Shown here one piece after another: positions 1 to 5,496 of a stretch of 5,496 nt of DNA (its first letter is position 1; every line of letters starts with the position of its first letter). The notes beneath the pieces are model-generated. The model did no database searches. It saw only the letters and a list, made by a program, of their open reading frames with translations, and was not told where the DNA came from. The position numbers and the translations under genes are program-made. The DNA is from Campylobacteraceae bacterium (GTDB lineage: Bacteria; Campylobacterota; Campylobacteria; Campylobacterales; Campylobacteraceae), in assembly GCA_012521935.1 (NCBI GenBank), contig JAAYLJ010000167.1, positions 1-5,496 on the forward strand. Direction: 5' to 3'.

Positions 1-243
1 AAAAGAGCAATCATCTCATCAACTGATTCAAATGAAGAAGAGGTAATAAATACCATACATTTAACACAAGAGCATAAAATGTTTGATGATAGCGATATTT
101 TAAGCATTGATGATTATGTAAAATATATAGTTTTAAATTTTCAAAGCAAATTTCCAGACACAGAGTTATCTAAAAAGTTGGGAATTAGCAGAAAAAGCTT
201 ATGGGAGCGAAGAAAAAAGTATGGAATTGAAAAGAAAAAATAG
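1..243 (+). CDS. C-terminal end of a response regulator with Fis/NtrC-type HTH (probable HP1021/CemR-type), 5' end outside window
   Basis: Frame 1 is open from the first base and ends at TAG 241-243, giving the last 80 residues of a protein that starts upstream. Residues about 53-75 of this fragment form a Fis-like helix-turn-helix of the NtrC C-terminal type, with the core LSKKLGISRKSLWERRKKYG, followed by a basic tail (IEKKK). The visible part contains no AAA+ sigma-54 interaction motifs, but those would lie upstream. From known Campylobacterota gene order (C. jejuni Cj1608 next to Cj1609 and pgpA), I infer the HP1021/CemR orphan regulator, an atypical response regulator linked to redox and energy metabolism. 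A true NtrC-type sigma-54 activator such as FlgR is the alternative. The DNA-binding C-terminus is seen directly; the orthology is inference. Its 3' end overlaps the next gene by 23 bases, suggesting co-transcription and translational coupling. Confidence 0.8.
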   Translation, partial: KRAIISSTDSNEEEVINTIHLTQEHKMFDDSDILSIDDYVKYIVLNFQSKFPDTELSKKLGISRKSLWERRKKYGIEKKK

Positions 244-1414
244 AGAACTTCACATTGATAAAGAGGCTTTATCTACCTTAGCGCTTGCCAAAGAGGGGAT
301 TTTAGGCAAAGTTAATAAACTAATGAATAAAGCTGAGGCACAAAAGGTAAATGAGAGTGGTTTTTACAAAGGATCTCCAATGCCTTTTTCTTTCATTATG
401 GCGCCAAGTGGAAAGAGAAATCAAGAGATTATCCTTTCAGCAAAAGCGGGTGAAACACTTGATTTAGTGGTAGGAAAAGAGAAAAAAGGGGAGCTTTTTT
501 TTGAAGATGCTTTTGAAATAGATAAAGAAAGAAGGGTTAGAAACATTTTAGGAACTTATGATCCAAGTGACCCTGAAACTAAAGTACTCTTAAAAAGACT
601 CGGAGATTACGCTGTTAGTGGAGAATTTGAACTTGATTTTAATGATGTGAAAAATGCTAAAGAAAAGATCAATAATGCAAGAGATGCCATAGGAGCTAAA
701 AAAGTTACAGCTCTTATGATGGCAGCAAGGCCTTTTCATAGGGCTCATGAAAGGCTTTTAAGAATGGCTTTGGATAAGGCTGATTTATTAGTTATATTTC
801 TTTTAAAGCCTCATAAAACTGATGGATTTTCTTATGATTTAAGATATAAATGTTTAGATTATTTTATAAATAATTATCTACCCAAAAATAGAGTCATAAT
901 AATCCCATTTGAAAATACTTACATATTTGCAGGGCATAATAACTCTGTTTTAGAGAGTATTGCAGCGTATAATTTTGGGTGTAACAAGCTTGTCATTGGG
1001 CAAAATCATAGTGTAATTGGTATGTTTTATGATCAAAATCAACCAAAATCCAATTTAGATAGATATAAAAAAGAACTTCCGCTAGAGATAGTTATTCTTT
1101 CTGAATTTGTATATTGCAACTCATGTAAAACATTAGTTAGCACAAAAACTTGTCCTCATGGACAACATAAACATATAAGATACCACTCCAATTCCCTAAA
1201 AGCACTTCTTGAAGAGGGGATTTTGCCCCCTGCGGTGTTAATGAGAAAAGAGATTTCAGCTATTATTTTAAGCGAACTTTTTCCAAATAGATTTGCCAAT
1301 GTAGAGCATATTTATGATGATATTTTCCCAAATGCTGGCCTTTTAGAAGATCATGATGAGAAAGATTTTTATCTTGAGCTTATGAATCTTTATCAAACAA
1401 CTTCATTAACTTAA
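221..1414 (+). CDS. Sulfate adenylyltransferase (ATP sulfurylase)-family protein with degenerate active site
   Basis: The 397-residue protein matches the ATP sulfurylase (Sat) layout. A PUA-like N-terminal domain spans about 1-160 (HIDKEALSTLAL near residue 11). The nucleotidyltransferase domain spans about 161-320 and a C-terminal segment follows, with LLEEGILPP at 329-337. The HxxH motif survives as PFHRAHE (171-177), and a zinc-knuckle-like cluster is present (C299, C302, C311, H313/H316). Other signatures are altered. The family's QTRN just before PLHRAHE reads MAAR (167-170), GRDHAG reads GQNHSVIG (260-267), and SGTxVR near 322-327 reads HSNSLK. Sulfate activation is therefore doubtful, and no other sulfate-assimilation gene is in view. 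The C. jejuni counterpart Cj1609 carries the same family label. The ATG at 221 lies inside the upstream gene; GAAG at 209-212 and GGGAG at 203-207 are possible ribosome sites, and family homology begins by residue 10, supporting this start. Family is confident; activity is not. Confidence 0.85.
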   Translation: MELKRKNRELHIDKEALSTLALAKEGILGKVNKLMNKAEAQKVNESGFYKGSPMPFSFIMAPSGKRNQEIILSAKAGETLDLVVGKEKKGELFFEDAFEIDKERRVRNILGTYDPSDPETKVLLKRLGDYAVSGEFELDFNDVKNAKEKINNARDAIGAKKVTALMMAARPFHRAHERLLRMALDKADLLVIFLLKPHKTDGFSYDLRYKCLDYFINNYLPKNRVIIIPFENTYIFAGHNNSVLESIAAYNFGCNKLVIGQNHSVIGMFYDQNQPKSNLDRYKKELPLEIVILSEFVYCNSCKTLVSTKTCPHGQHKHIRYHSNSLKALLEEGILPPAVLMRKEISAIILSELFPNRFANVEHIYDDIFPNAGLLEDHDEKDFYLELMNLYQTTSLT

Positions 1415-1422
1415 GGTTTTAA

Positions 1423-1902
1423 ATGAGAGAGATATTTTTAACATTTTTCTATGTAGGCAAAGCTCCTTTTGCACCTGGATCTTTTGGCTCATTTGCTGGA
1501 TTGGTAGTTGCGTATCTGATACTTCTTTATTTTCCACTTGAGACTCTATTTTTACTATCTATTTTAACTGCAATTTTGGGAGTAAAAGCTATCGATGTTT
1601 ATGAGGCAAATGGTGGGGTACATGATGATAAATCCATAGTCATAGATGAAGTAGTTGGGATTTGGATAGCAATCTCTTTAGCTTTTGGAATAACTGAGAT
1701 AGATCCATCTTACTCATGGATAATTTGGATTTGTAGTTTCATCTTTTTTAGAGTTTTTGATATTTGGAAACCATCTATCATTGGGAGAATTGATAGAAAT
1801 GTAAAGGGTGGACTTGGAGTCATGGGGGATGATGTGGTAGCATCAATATTTGCTGCAATCTCTTCTGCGATTGCTTATGGGGTAGTACTTAAGTTTTTGT
1901 AA
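1423..1902 (+). CDS. pgpA: Phosphatidylglycerophosphatase A
   Basis: PgpA dephosphorylates phosphatidylglycerol phosphate to phosphatidylglycerol at the inner membrane, the last step of phosphatidylglycerol synthesis. The 159-residue length is normal for the family. Signatures are intact: GKAPFAPGSFGS at 12-23, HDDKSIVIDEVVG at 67-79 with the acidic residues D68, D69, D75 and E76, FRVFDIWKP at 109-117, and GVMGDDVVA at 132-140. Hydrophobic stretches near 24-52, 78-90, 99-114 and 138-158 are consistent with a multi-pass membrane protein. The gene starts 8 bases after the sulfurylase-like gene, with AAGG at 1413-1416 six bases before the ATG, so it is most likely in the same transcript. Its last 28 bases overlap the end of the opposite-strand yigZ gene. 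The assignment is secure from the motifs. Confidence 0.95.
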   Translation: MREIFLTFFYVGKAPFAPGSFGSFAGLVVAYLILLYFPLETLFLLSILTAILGVKAIDVYEANGGVHDDKSIVIDEVVGIWIAISLAFGITEIDPSYSWIIWICSFIFFRVFDIWKPSIIGRIDRNVKGGLGVMGDDVVASIFAAISSAIAYGVVLKFL

Positions 1903-2471
1903 GAAAACCCCTCAAACTCCCCTATCTCATCTAAAAAGCTAGTCTTATCTTCATTGGAGATGAGAATCTCCCATCTAGCTCCGCCTTCATCAAAACTTTT
2001 GTTTAAAATCTCTATCTCTTTTCCATTTAACAAATACTCCACTCTTTGAAGAATGGGGTAGGATGAAAAGAATAAAAACCTCTCTTTTACCACAAAAGGT
2101 ACAAGCTCTGCCTCATTTATAACGCCATTTGTTGCCGCGCTGTAAGCTCTAACAAGACCTCCTGTTCCAAGCTTAATTCCCCCAAAATATCTAACAATTA
2201 AAACTGCAATATTTACTAAATTTGCCCCTCTTAATGCTTGCAAAGCTGGCGGCCCAGAAGTTCCTTTTGGCTCTCCATCATCGCTAGAGTATTCTAAAAT
2301 CTGCCCACCCTTCTCTTCTCTTTTTGCCCAAACAATGTGCCTTGCCTTTGGATGAGTTTTTCTTAGCTCCTCTTGCAACTCTTTAAAATTTTCAATTGGA
2401 GTTAAGAATGCGTGAAATATTGATTTTTTAATCTCAATTGAGTTTTGATAGCTATTTTTTACTGTTTGCAT
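1875..2471 (-). CDS. yigZ: YigZ/IMPACT-family protein (UPF0029)
   Basis: This 198-residue soluble protein belongs to the YigZ/IMPACT family. The N-terminal domain carries the family signatures: SDDGEPKGTSGPPALQAL at 63-80 and VRYFGGIKLGTGGLVRAYS at 93-111, with HIVWAK at 45-50 in the place of the usual H-x-C-x-A stretch. Residues after about 125 form the smaller C-terminal domain, which is poorly conserved. The biochemical role of bacterial YigZ is not settled; eukaryotic IMPACT acts on GCN2 signalling, and the bacterial proteins have been suggested to bind nucleic acid or act in translation. No good ribosome site precedes the ATG (2469-2471 on the plus strand), so translation may be weak or rely on an AT-rich leader. 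It is divergent from galU and convergent with pgpA, and so forms a single-gene transcript in this window. Confidence 0.93.
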   Translation of the reverse strand: MQTVKNSYQNSIEIKKSIFHAFLTPIENFKELQEELRKTHPKARHIVWAKREEKGGQILEYSSDDGEPKGTSGPPALQALRGANLVNIAVLIVRYFGGIKLGTGGLVRAYSAATNGVINEAELVPFVVKERFLFFSSYPILQRVEYLLNGKEIEILNKSFDEGGARWEILISNEDKTSFLDEIGEFEGFSYKNLSTTP

Positions 2472-2559
2472 TTTATGAGTTTACCAAATTTGCCCTTTTA
2501 TAAAGAGTATAAAACAACTTTAATTGTTTCTTGGATAAAATGCAAGCCAAAGGATGGTT
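2472..2559. promoter_or_regulatory. Divergent intergenic region between yigZ and galU with candidate overlapping -10 elements
   Basis: This 88-base AT-rich gap is the only place for promoters of both flanking genes. Rightward, TATAAA at 2508-2513 is a candidate -10 that would leave a leader of about 40 bases before galU. Leftward, AGTATA at 2506-2511 reads TATACT on the minus strand and would leave a leader of about 28 bases before yigZ, so the two candidates overlap. No clear -35 box is seen for either, which is usual for Campylobacterota sigma-70 promoters. TGTTTCT at 2525-2531 matches the HP1021 box as I remember it (TGTT[TA]C[TA]). All of these sites are inferred by eye and none has been tested. 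Confidence 0.4.
2549..2554 (+). promoter_or_regulatory. Ribosome binding site that decides the galU start
   Basis: AAAGGA here sits five bases before the ATG at 2560 but directly abuts or overlaps the in-frame ATG at 2554. Only the 2560 start has normal spacing, and the resulting N-terminus MIQKCLFPAAGYGTR matches the usual GalU beginning. Confidence 0.75.
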
Positions 2560-3390
2560 ATGATTCAAAAATGTCTATTTCCAGCAGCGGGGTATGGAAC
2601 AAGATTTTTACCCGCTACAAAAGCACTACCAAAAGAGATGCTCCCAATACTTACAAAACCACTTATTCATTATGGAGTTGAAGAGGCGCTAGAAGCCAAA
2701 ATGGACACTATGGCTTTCATTACGGGCAGAGGCAAGCGCGCACTTGAGGATTATTTTGACATTAGTTATGAGCTTGAACATCAAATTGAGGGCTCATCTA
2801 AAGAGTCTTTGCTTGATGAGATTAGAGAGCTTATGGAAAAATGCACATTTACCTATGCTAGACAAAATAAAATGCTTGGACTTGGAGATGCGATACTAAA
2901 AGGAAAACCTCTTGTTGGAGATGAGCCTTTTGGGGTGATTTTGGCAGATGATCTTTGTTTAAATGAAGATGGTTTTGGCGTAATGAAGCAGATGGCTAGA
3001 GTTTATGAAAAATATAGATGCCCCATTATAGCCGTGATGGAAGTACCAAAAGATGAAGTGTCAAAGTATGGGATCATTGAAGGGGATGTGATAAATAGTG
3101 ATTTAATCTCCATATCAAATATGATAGAAAAACCTCAGCCAAATGAAGTTTCATCAAATCTTGCGATAATTGGAAGGTATATATTAACTCCTGATATTTT
3201 TGACATTATAGAAAATACAAAACCAGGTAAAAATGGAGAGGTTCAGATAACTGATGCCCTTTTAACTCAATCTAAAAATAGCATGGTTTTAGCCTATAAA
3301 TTTAAAGGTTTAAGGTTTGATTGTGGAAGCATTGATGGGTATGTAGAAGCGACAAACTACATGTACAAAAAAAAGTTTGAAAATGTTTAA
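2560..3390 (+). CDS. galU: UTP--glucose-1-phosphate uridylyltransferase
   Basis: GalU joins UTP and glucose-1-phosphate to give UDP-glucose, a cytoplasmic precursor for lipooligosaccharide, capsule and other glycans. The 276 residues carry the full signature set. The nucleotide-binding loop is PAAGYGTRFLPATK at 8-21 followed by KEMLPI, FITGRGKRALEDYFD is at 53-67, and GLGDAI is at 107-112. The metal-binding LADD is at 128-131, MIEKP is at 188-192, GKNGEVQITDAL is at 223-234, and RFDCGSIDGYVEATN is at 252-266. A six-base longer start (ATG 2554) is possible, but the AAGGA at 2550-2554 favours the ATG at 2560. It opens the rightward group and overlaps pgi by 8 bases. The galU-pgi pairing also occurs in C. 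jejuni and fits a shared hexose-phosphate role. An A8 run near its 3' end (3367-3374) is the only oddity. Confidence 0.96.
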   Translation: MIQKCLFPAAGYGTRFLPATKALPKEMLPILTKPLIHYGVEEALEAKMDTMAFITGRGKRALEDYFDISYELEHQIEGSSKESLLDEIRELMEKCTFTYARQNKMLGLGDAILKGKPLVGDEPFGVILADDLCLNEDGFGVMKQMARVYEKYRCPIIAVMEVPKDEVSKYGIIEGDVINSDLISISNMIEKPQPNEVSSNLAIIGRYILTPDIFDIIENTKPGKNGEVQITDALLTQSKNSMVLAYKFKGLRFDCGSIDGYVEATNYMYKKKFENV

Positions 3391-4615
3391 AAATACTCTT
3401 TTTTTCAAACCAGTTGATAAAGAGTTAATTTACGAATATATAAGTAGGCTAAATAGTGAAATAAAGAGTAAAGAGATAGGGTATTATGAGCTTCCTCATA
3501 GTGAAGAGGGGACTATTTTAAAGGCAAAAGAGTTAAAAGATAGTTTTAGGGATTTGGAAAATATAGTAGTTTTAGGTACTGGTGGTTCATCTTTGGGCAC
3601 TAAAGCTATTAAGAGTTTGCTACTAGATAAAGATGATAAAAACTTAATTTTTTTAGAAAACCTAGATCCAATCGCAACGGAAAGAAAACTTGCAAACTTA
3701 AACTTTGAAAAAAGTATATTTTTAATTATCTCTAAATCTGGCACAACAGTTGAGACAATTTCACTTCTTAAAGTTTTGCTACAAAGATTTAATTTAAGTG
3801 CGGATAGCAAAGAGTTTCAAGAGCGCTTTATTGTCATTACAGATAAAAACTCTCCCCTAGATAGCTTTGCTAACAAATTTAACTTAAAAAGTTTCTACAT
3901 TCCGCACAATGTTGGAGGTAGATTTTCAGTATTTAGCGCTGCTGGTTTAGTTCCTCTTACTTTAGCTGGGATCGATAGTAAAGGGTTGCTTGAGGGGGCA
4001 AAAGAGTCTTTTGTATTTTTTCAAAATGAAGAGTTTGAAACCATAATGCAAAAAGCTTTTAGATATGCCATCCATAAGCAAGCTTCCATAAATGTTCTTT
4101 TTTCTTATGGAGATATTTTTGCTGACTTTAATGATTGGTATGTACAACTTTGGGCTGAATCTTTAGGTAAAAAAGATGGATACTCTAGGCTTGGATTAAC
4201 TCCCATTGCACTCATTGGCTCAACCGATCAACACTCATTTTTGCAACTTTTAATGGAAGGACCAAAAGATAAAACTGTAACTTTTTTAAAAATCTTAAAT
4301 TGGGACAATGAAATGAGTGTCCCTAAAATATCATTAGATTTTTTAAAAGAGTGTGACTTTTGCAATGAGTTAAAACTAGAATCTCTCCTAAATACGCAGT
4401 GTAGCGCCACTATGCAAAGTATTATTCAAGAAGGGATTACGACTGATCTTATCGAACTTGATAAACTAGATGCTTGGCATATTGGCTTTTTGATGTATTA
4501 TTATGAGTTACTAACTTCAACTTGTGGGCTGATGCTTGGCATAAATACTTATGATCAGCCAGGAGTTGAGGTTGGAAAAAGAATTTTAAAAAGCATTTTA
4601 AAGGTGAAAAAATGA
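3383..4615 (+). CDS. pgi: Glucose-6-phosphate isomerase, short Campylobacterota form
   Basis: Pgi interconverts glucose-6-phosphate and fructose-6-phosphate in the cytoplasm, serving gluconeogenesis and sugar-nucleotide supply in organisms of this group. The two sugar-isomerase (SIS) domains are visible. GTGGSSLG at 65-72 and SKSGTT at 117-122 bind the phosphate, and GGRFSVFS at 178-185 holds the conserved Arg (R180). WAESLGK at 257-263 holds the likely catalytic Glu (E259), TDQHS at 281-285 holds His284, and the C-terminal family signature ends in YDQPGVEVGK at 390-399 with Lys399. At 410 residues it is shorter than the roughly 450-550 residues of most bacterial Pgi, as is typical of Campylobacter-type enzymes. 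A TTG at 3377 would extend it by two residues, but the ATG at 3383 gives MFKNTLFF, which resembles my recollection of the C. jejuni N-terminus (MLNNTLFF). No good ribosome site precedes it, so coupling to galU, which it overlaps by 8 bases, is likely. Confidence 0.95.
   Translation: MFKNTLFFKPVDKELIYEYISRLNSEIKSKEIGYYELPHSEEGTILKAKELKDSFRDLENIVVLGTGGSSLGTKAIKSLLLDKDDKNLIFLENLDPIATERKLANLNFEKSIFLIISKSGTTVETISLLKVLLQRFNLSADSKEFQERFIVITDKNSPLDSFANKFNLKSFYIPHNVGGRFSVFSAAGLVPLTLAGIDSKGLLEGAKESFVFFQNEEFETIMQKAFRYAIHKQASINVLFSYGDIFADFNDWYVQLWAESLGKKDGYSRLGLTPIALIGSTDQHSFLQLLMEGPKDKTVTFLKILNWDNEMSVPKISLDFLKECDFCNELKLESLLNTQCSATMQSIIQEGITTDLIELDKLDAWHIGFLMYYYELLTSTCGLMLGINTYDQPGVEVGKRILKSILKVKK
4601..4606 (+). 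promoter_or_regulatory. Ribosome binding site of the lipoprotein gene, inside pgi
   Basis: AAGGTG lies five bases before the ATG at 4612. It sits inside the last codons of pgi and supports this start, which overlaps the pgi stop as ATGA. Confidence 0.65.
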
Positions 4616-5199
4616 GAAATATTATCTTAAGTATATCTTTACTCTACCTGTTTACTGGGTGTGCTACAAATAATCTAACCATTAGTCAAAACACAATAGA
4701 ACTAAACTCTTGCACCATAAAGGGAAGCTTTGAAAAGAGTTTTACAAAAAAAGAGGGAGTTACGCTTAGGGTTATAAAAGATGTATATAAAAGTGGTGAA
4801 AAAGAGTTTTTAGTGCACGAAAAAGGGAAGCTAGATGAGGAGTGGATATTTGTAACAGGGCCTGTTAGTGCAATTGGCGCTGGGTTTGATTTTGCTTACT
4901 ATAACTATAGATCTCTTGATGATTTTCATGATTACATAGAGGGAATCACAAGAGATAATGAGCATATATTTATGATTTCACAAAGCTATTTTCAAGGATT
5001 TTCTATCATCTATTCAAATAATCCAAACCTAATAACCCCAATTGCAGCTTGTCTTAGTAAAAAAAGAGATATAGACTTTCCAATCATAAAAGATATGAAA
5101 AGTGCAAATAATTGGCAAAATCCAATCAAAAGCAACTGGGGGCCAAAGATCTTTTTTGAACGCGAACTAATTAGAAGAAAACAGTTTAATGACATTTAA
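4612..5199 (+). CDS. Putative lipoprotein of unknown function
   Basis: The 195-residue product begins with a lipoprotein signal peptide. It has R2 in a short positive start, a hydrophobic core at 4-14, and a lipobox FTGC ending at C17, which would be lipidated; Phe at the -3 position is less common than Leu. The mature part has no further membrane segment. It has two more cysteines, C34 and C147, which could pair in the periplasm, and an aromatic-rich middle (FDFAYYNYRSLDDFHDYIEG around 92-111). I do not recognise a family. The start overlaps the pgi stop as ATGA (4612-4615) with AAGGTG upstream, so it is very probably translated from the same message as galU-pgi. A membrane-sensor gene follows 29 bases later. 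It could be an envelope accessory to the sensor, or simply a passenger in the operon; the sequence does not decide. Confidence 0.85.
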   Translation: MRNIILSISLLYLFTGCATNNLTISQNTIELNSCTIKGSFEKSFTKKEGVTLRVIKDVYKSGEKEFLVHEKGKLDEEWIFVTGPVSAIGAGFDFAYYNYRSLDDFHDYIEGITRDNEHIFMISQSYFQGFSIIYSNNPNLITPIAACLSKKRDIDFPIIKDMKSANNWQNPIKSNWGPKIFFERELIRRKQFNDI

Positions 5200-5215
5200 T
5201 CTTTAATACAAAAAC

Positions 5216-5222
5216 TAAGGAG
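5216..5222 (+). promoter_or_regulatory. Strong ribosome binding site supporting a TTG start
   Basis: TAAGGAG lies six bases before the TTG at 5229-5231. It is the best Shine-Dalgarno match in the window and is the main reason for calling this rare start codon. Confidence 0.75.
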
Positions 5223-5228
5223 TTAAAG

Positions 5229-5496
5229 TTGGGTATTACTATAAGAGCTAGGGGCTTGTTGCTCTCATTTTTAGTTTTAGTTGGTTTTTCTATAAACTTC
5301 CTAATAGTTTTAGGGGCATTTGAAGCTTCAGAAAAAGAGTACAATCATTTAGACTCAACTCTTAGACAAGAGTCTATCTTGCAATCCATAATGATAAATG
5401 GACTCTTATTTAACTCATCTTTTCAAGTTTTGCAAAATGATTTAAATCAAGATATGGCAAAAAATACAATGGAAAATTCTATCCTCTCTTTAAAAA
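5229..5496 (+). CDS. N-terminal part of a membrane sensor, probably a methyl-accepting chemotaxis protein, 3' end outside window
   Basis: The frame opening at TTG 5229 stays open to the end of the window, giving 89 residues. A basic N-terminus (R6, R8) precedes one strong transmembrane helix at about 10-31. The following residues look like the start of a periplasmic helical sensor domain (LDSTLRQESILQSIMINGLLFNSS, then a MAKNTMENSI stretch at 76-85). The stretch at 58-85 resembles, from memory, the ligand-binding regions of Campylobacterota chemoreceptors, which often read like GLMLNS...KKTM..AI. A histidine kinase or diguanylate cyclase with the same N-terminal layout is possible, because the HAMP and signalling parts are not in the window. 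No ATG start is available before the membrane helix, and the strong TAAGGAG at 5216-5222 supports TTG. It lies 29 bases after the lipoprotein gene with no terminator between them. Confidence 0.7.
   Translation, partial: MGITIRARGLLLSFLVLVGFSINFLIVLGAFEASEKEYNHLDSTLRQESILQSIMINGLLFNSSFQVLQNDLNQDMAKNTMENSILSLK

Noticed and set aside
221..1414. A sulfate-assimilation or sulfur-oxidation locus
   Set aside because: Only one Sat-family gene is present, its signatures are degenerate, and no APS reductase, cysN/D, sulfite reductase or transporter gene is nearby.
2445..2681. Plus-strand open frame of 78 codons across the yigZ-galU junction
   Set aside because: It is a shadow of the divergent yigZ start and the out-of-frame beginning of galU; its sequence has no recognisable domain and the real galU frame covers the same bases.
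3399..3405. T7 run at the start of pgi as a phase-variable tract
   Set aside because: Seven T residues is short for phase variation, the tract lies in conserved N-terminal codons (LFF), and pgi is a housekeeping gene.
3496..3810. Minus-strand open frame of 104 codons inside pgi
   Set aside because: It lies wholly within the well-supported SIS domain of pgi, and its Ser/Lys/Leu-rich product is typical of an antisense shadow in AT-rich DNA. The shorter minus-strand frames at 3962-4147, 4228-4410 and 5010-5195 were rejected for the same reason.
5200..5228. Terminator between the lipoprotein and receptor genes
   Set aside because: The 29-base gap holds no stem-loop and is mostly the ribosome site of the receptor.
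5351..5375. Inverted repeat AGACTC / GAGTCT with a 13-base loop
   Set aside because: It is a six-base arm pair inside the coding sequence of the receptor with no T-run, so it is more likely a chance match than a terminator or operator.

Overview
The window is an AT-rich, gene-dense stretch that looks like a chromosome of a Campylobacterota (epsilonproteobacterial) species. Two gene neighbourhoods point there from memory: regulator / sulfate-adenylyltransferase-like / pgpA matches the order Cj1608-Cj1609-Cj1610 of Campylobacter jejuni, and galU next to pgi matches Cj1536c-Cj1535c. The short, roughly 410-residue Pgi and the protein style also fit. The genus cannot be decided by reading alone. 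No mobile elements, RNA genes or CRISPR arrays were seen, and no stretch over 300 bases lacks a gene.

Layout. Positions 1-243 hold the 3' end of a regulator with a Fis/NtrC-type helix-turn-helix, probably the HP1021/CemR-type orphan response regulator. It overlaps by 23 bases an ATP-sulfurylase-fold protein (221-1414) whose catalytic motifs are eroded, followed 8 bases later by pgpA (1423-1902), a membrane phosphatase of phosphatidylglycerol synthesis. A YigZ/IMPACT-family gene lies on the opposite strand (1875-2471) and overlaps the end of pgpA tail-to-tail by 28 bases. An 88-base divergent intergenic region (2472-2559) must carry the promoters for yigZ and for the rightward group galU (2560-3390), pgi (3383-4615), a small unrecognised lipoprotein (4612-5199) and the start of a membrane sensor, probably a chemoreceptor (5229 to the window end).

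How the genes relate. galU and pgi make a coherent hexose-phosphate pair: Pgi interconverts glucose-6-P and fructose-6-P, and GalU turns glucose-1-P into UDP-glucose for surface glycans. The lipoprotein and receptor genes follow with an ATGA overlap and a 29-base gap, so they may be co-transcribed although no functional link is evident.

Most window content is ordinary housekeeping. The points most worth a second look are the ATP-sulfurylase-like protein, which keeps the fold, the HxxH motif and a zinc-knuckle-like cluster but lacks the sulfate- and nucleotide-contacting signatures, and the unrecognised lipoprotein. No convincing new multi-gene system was found.
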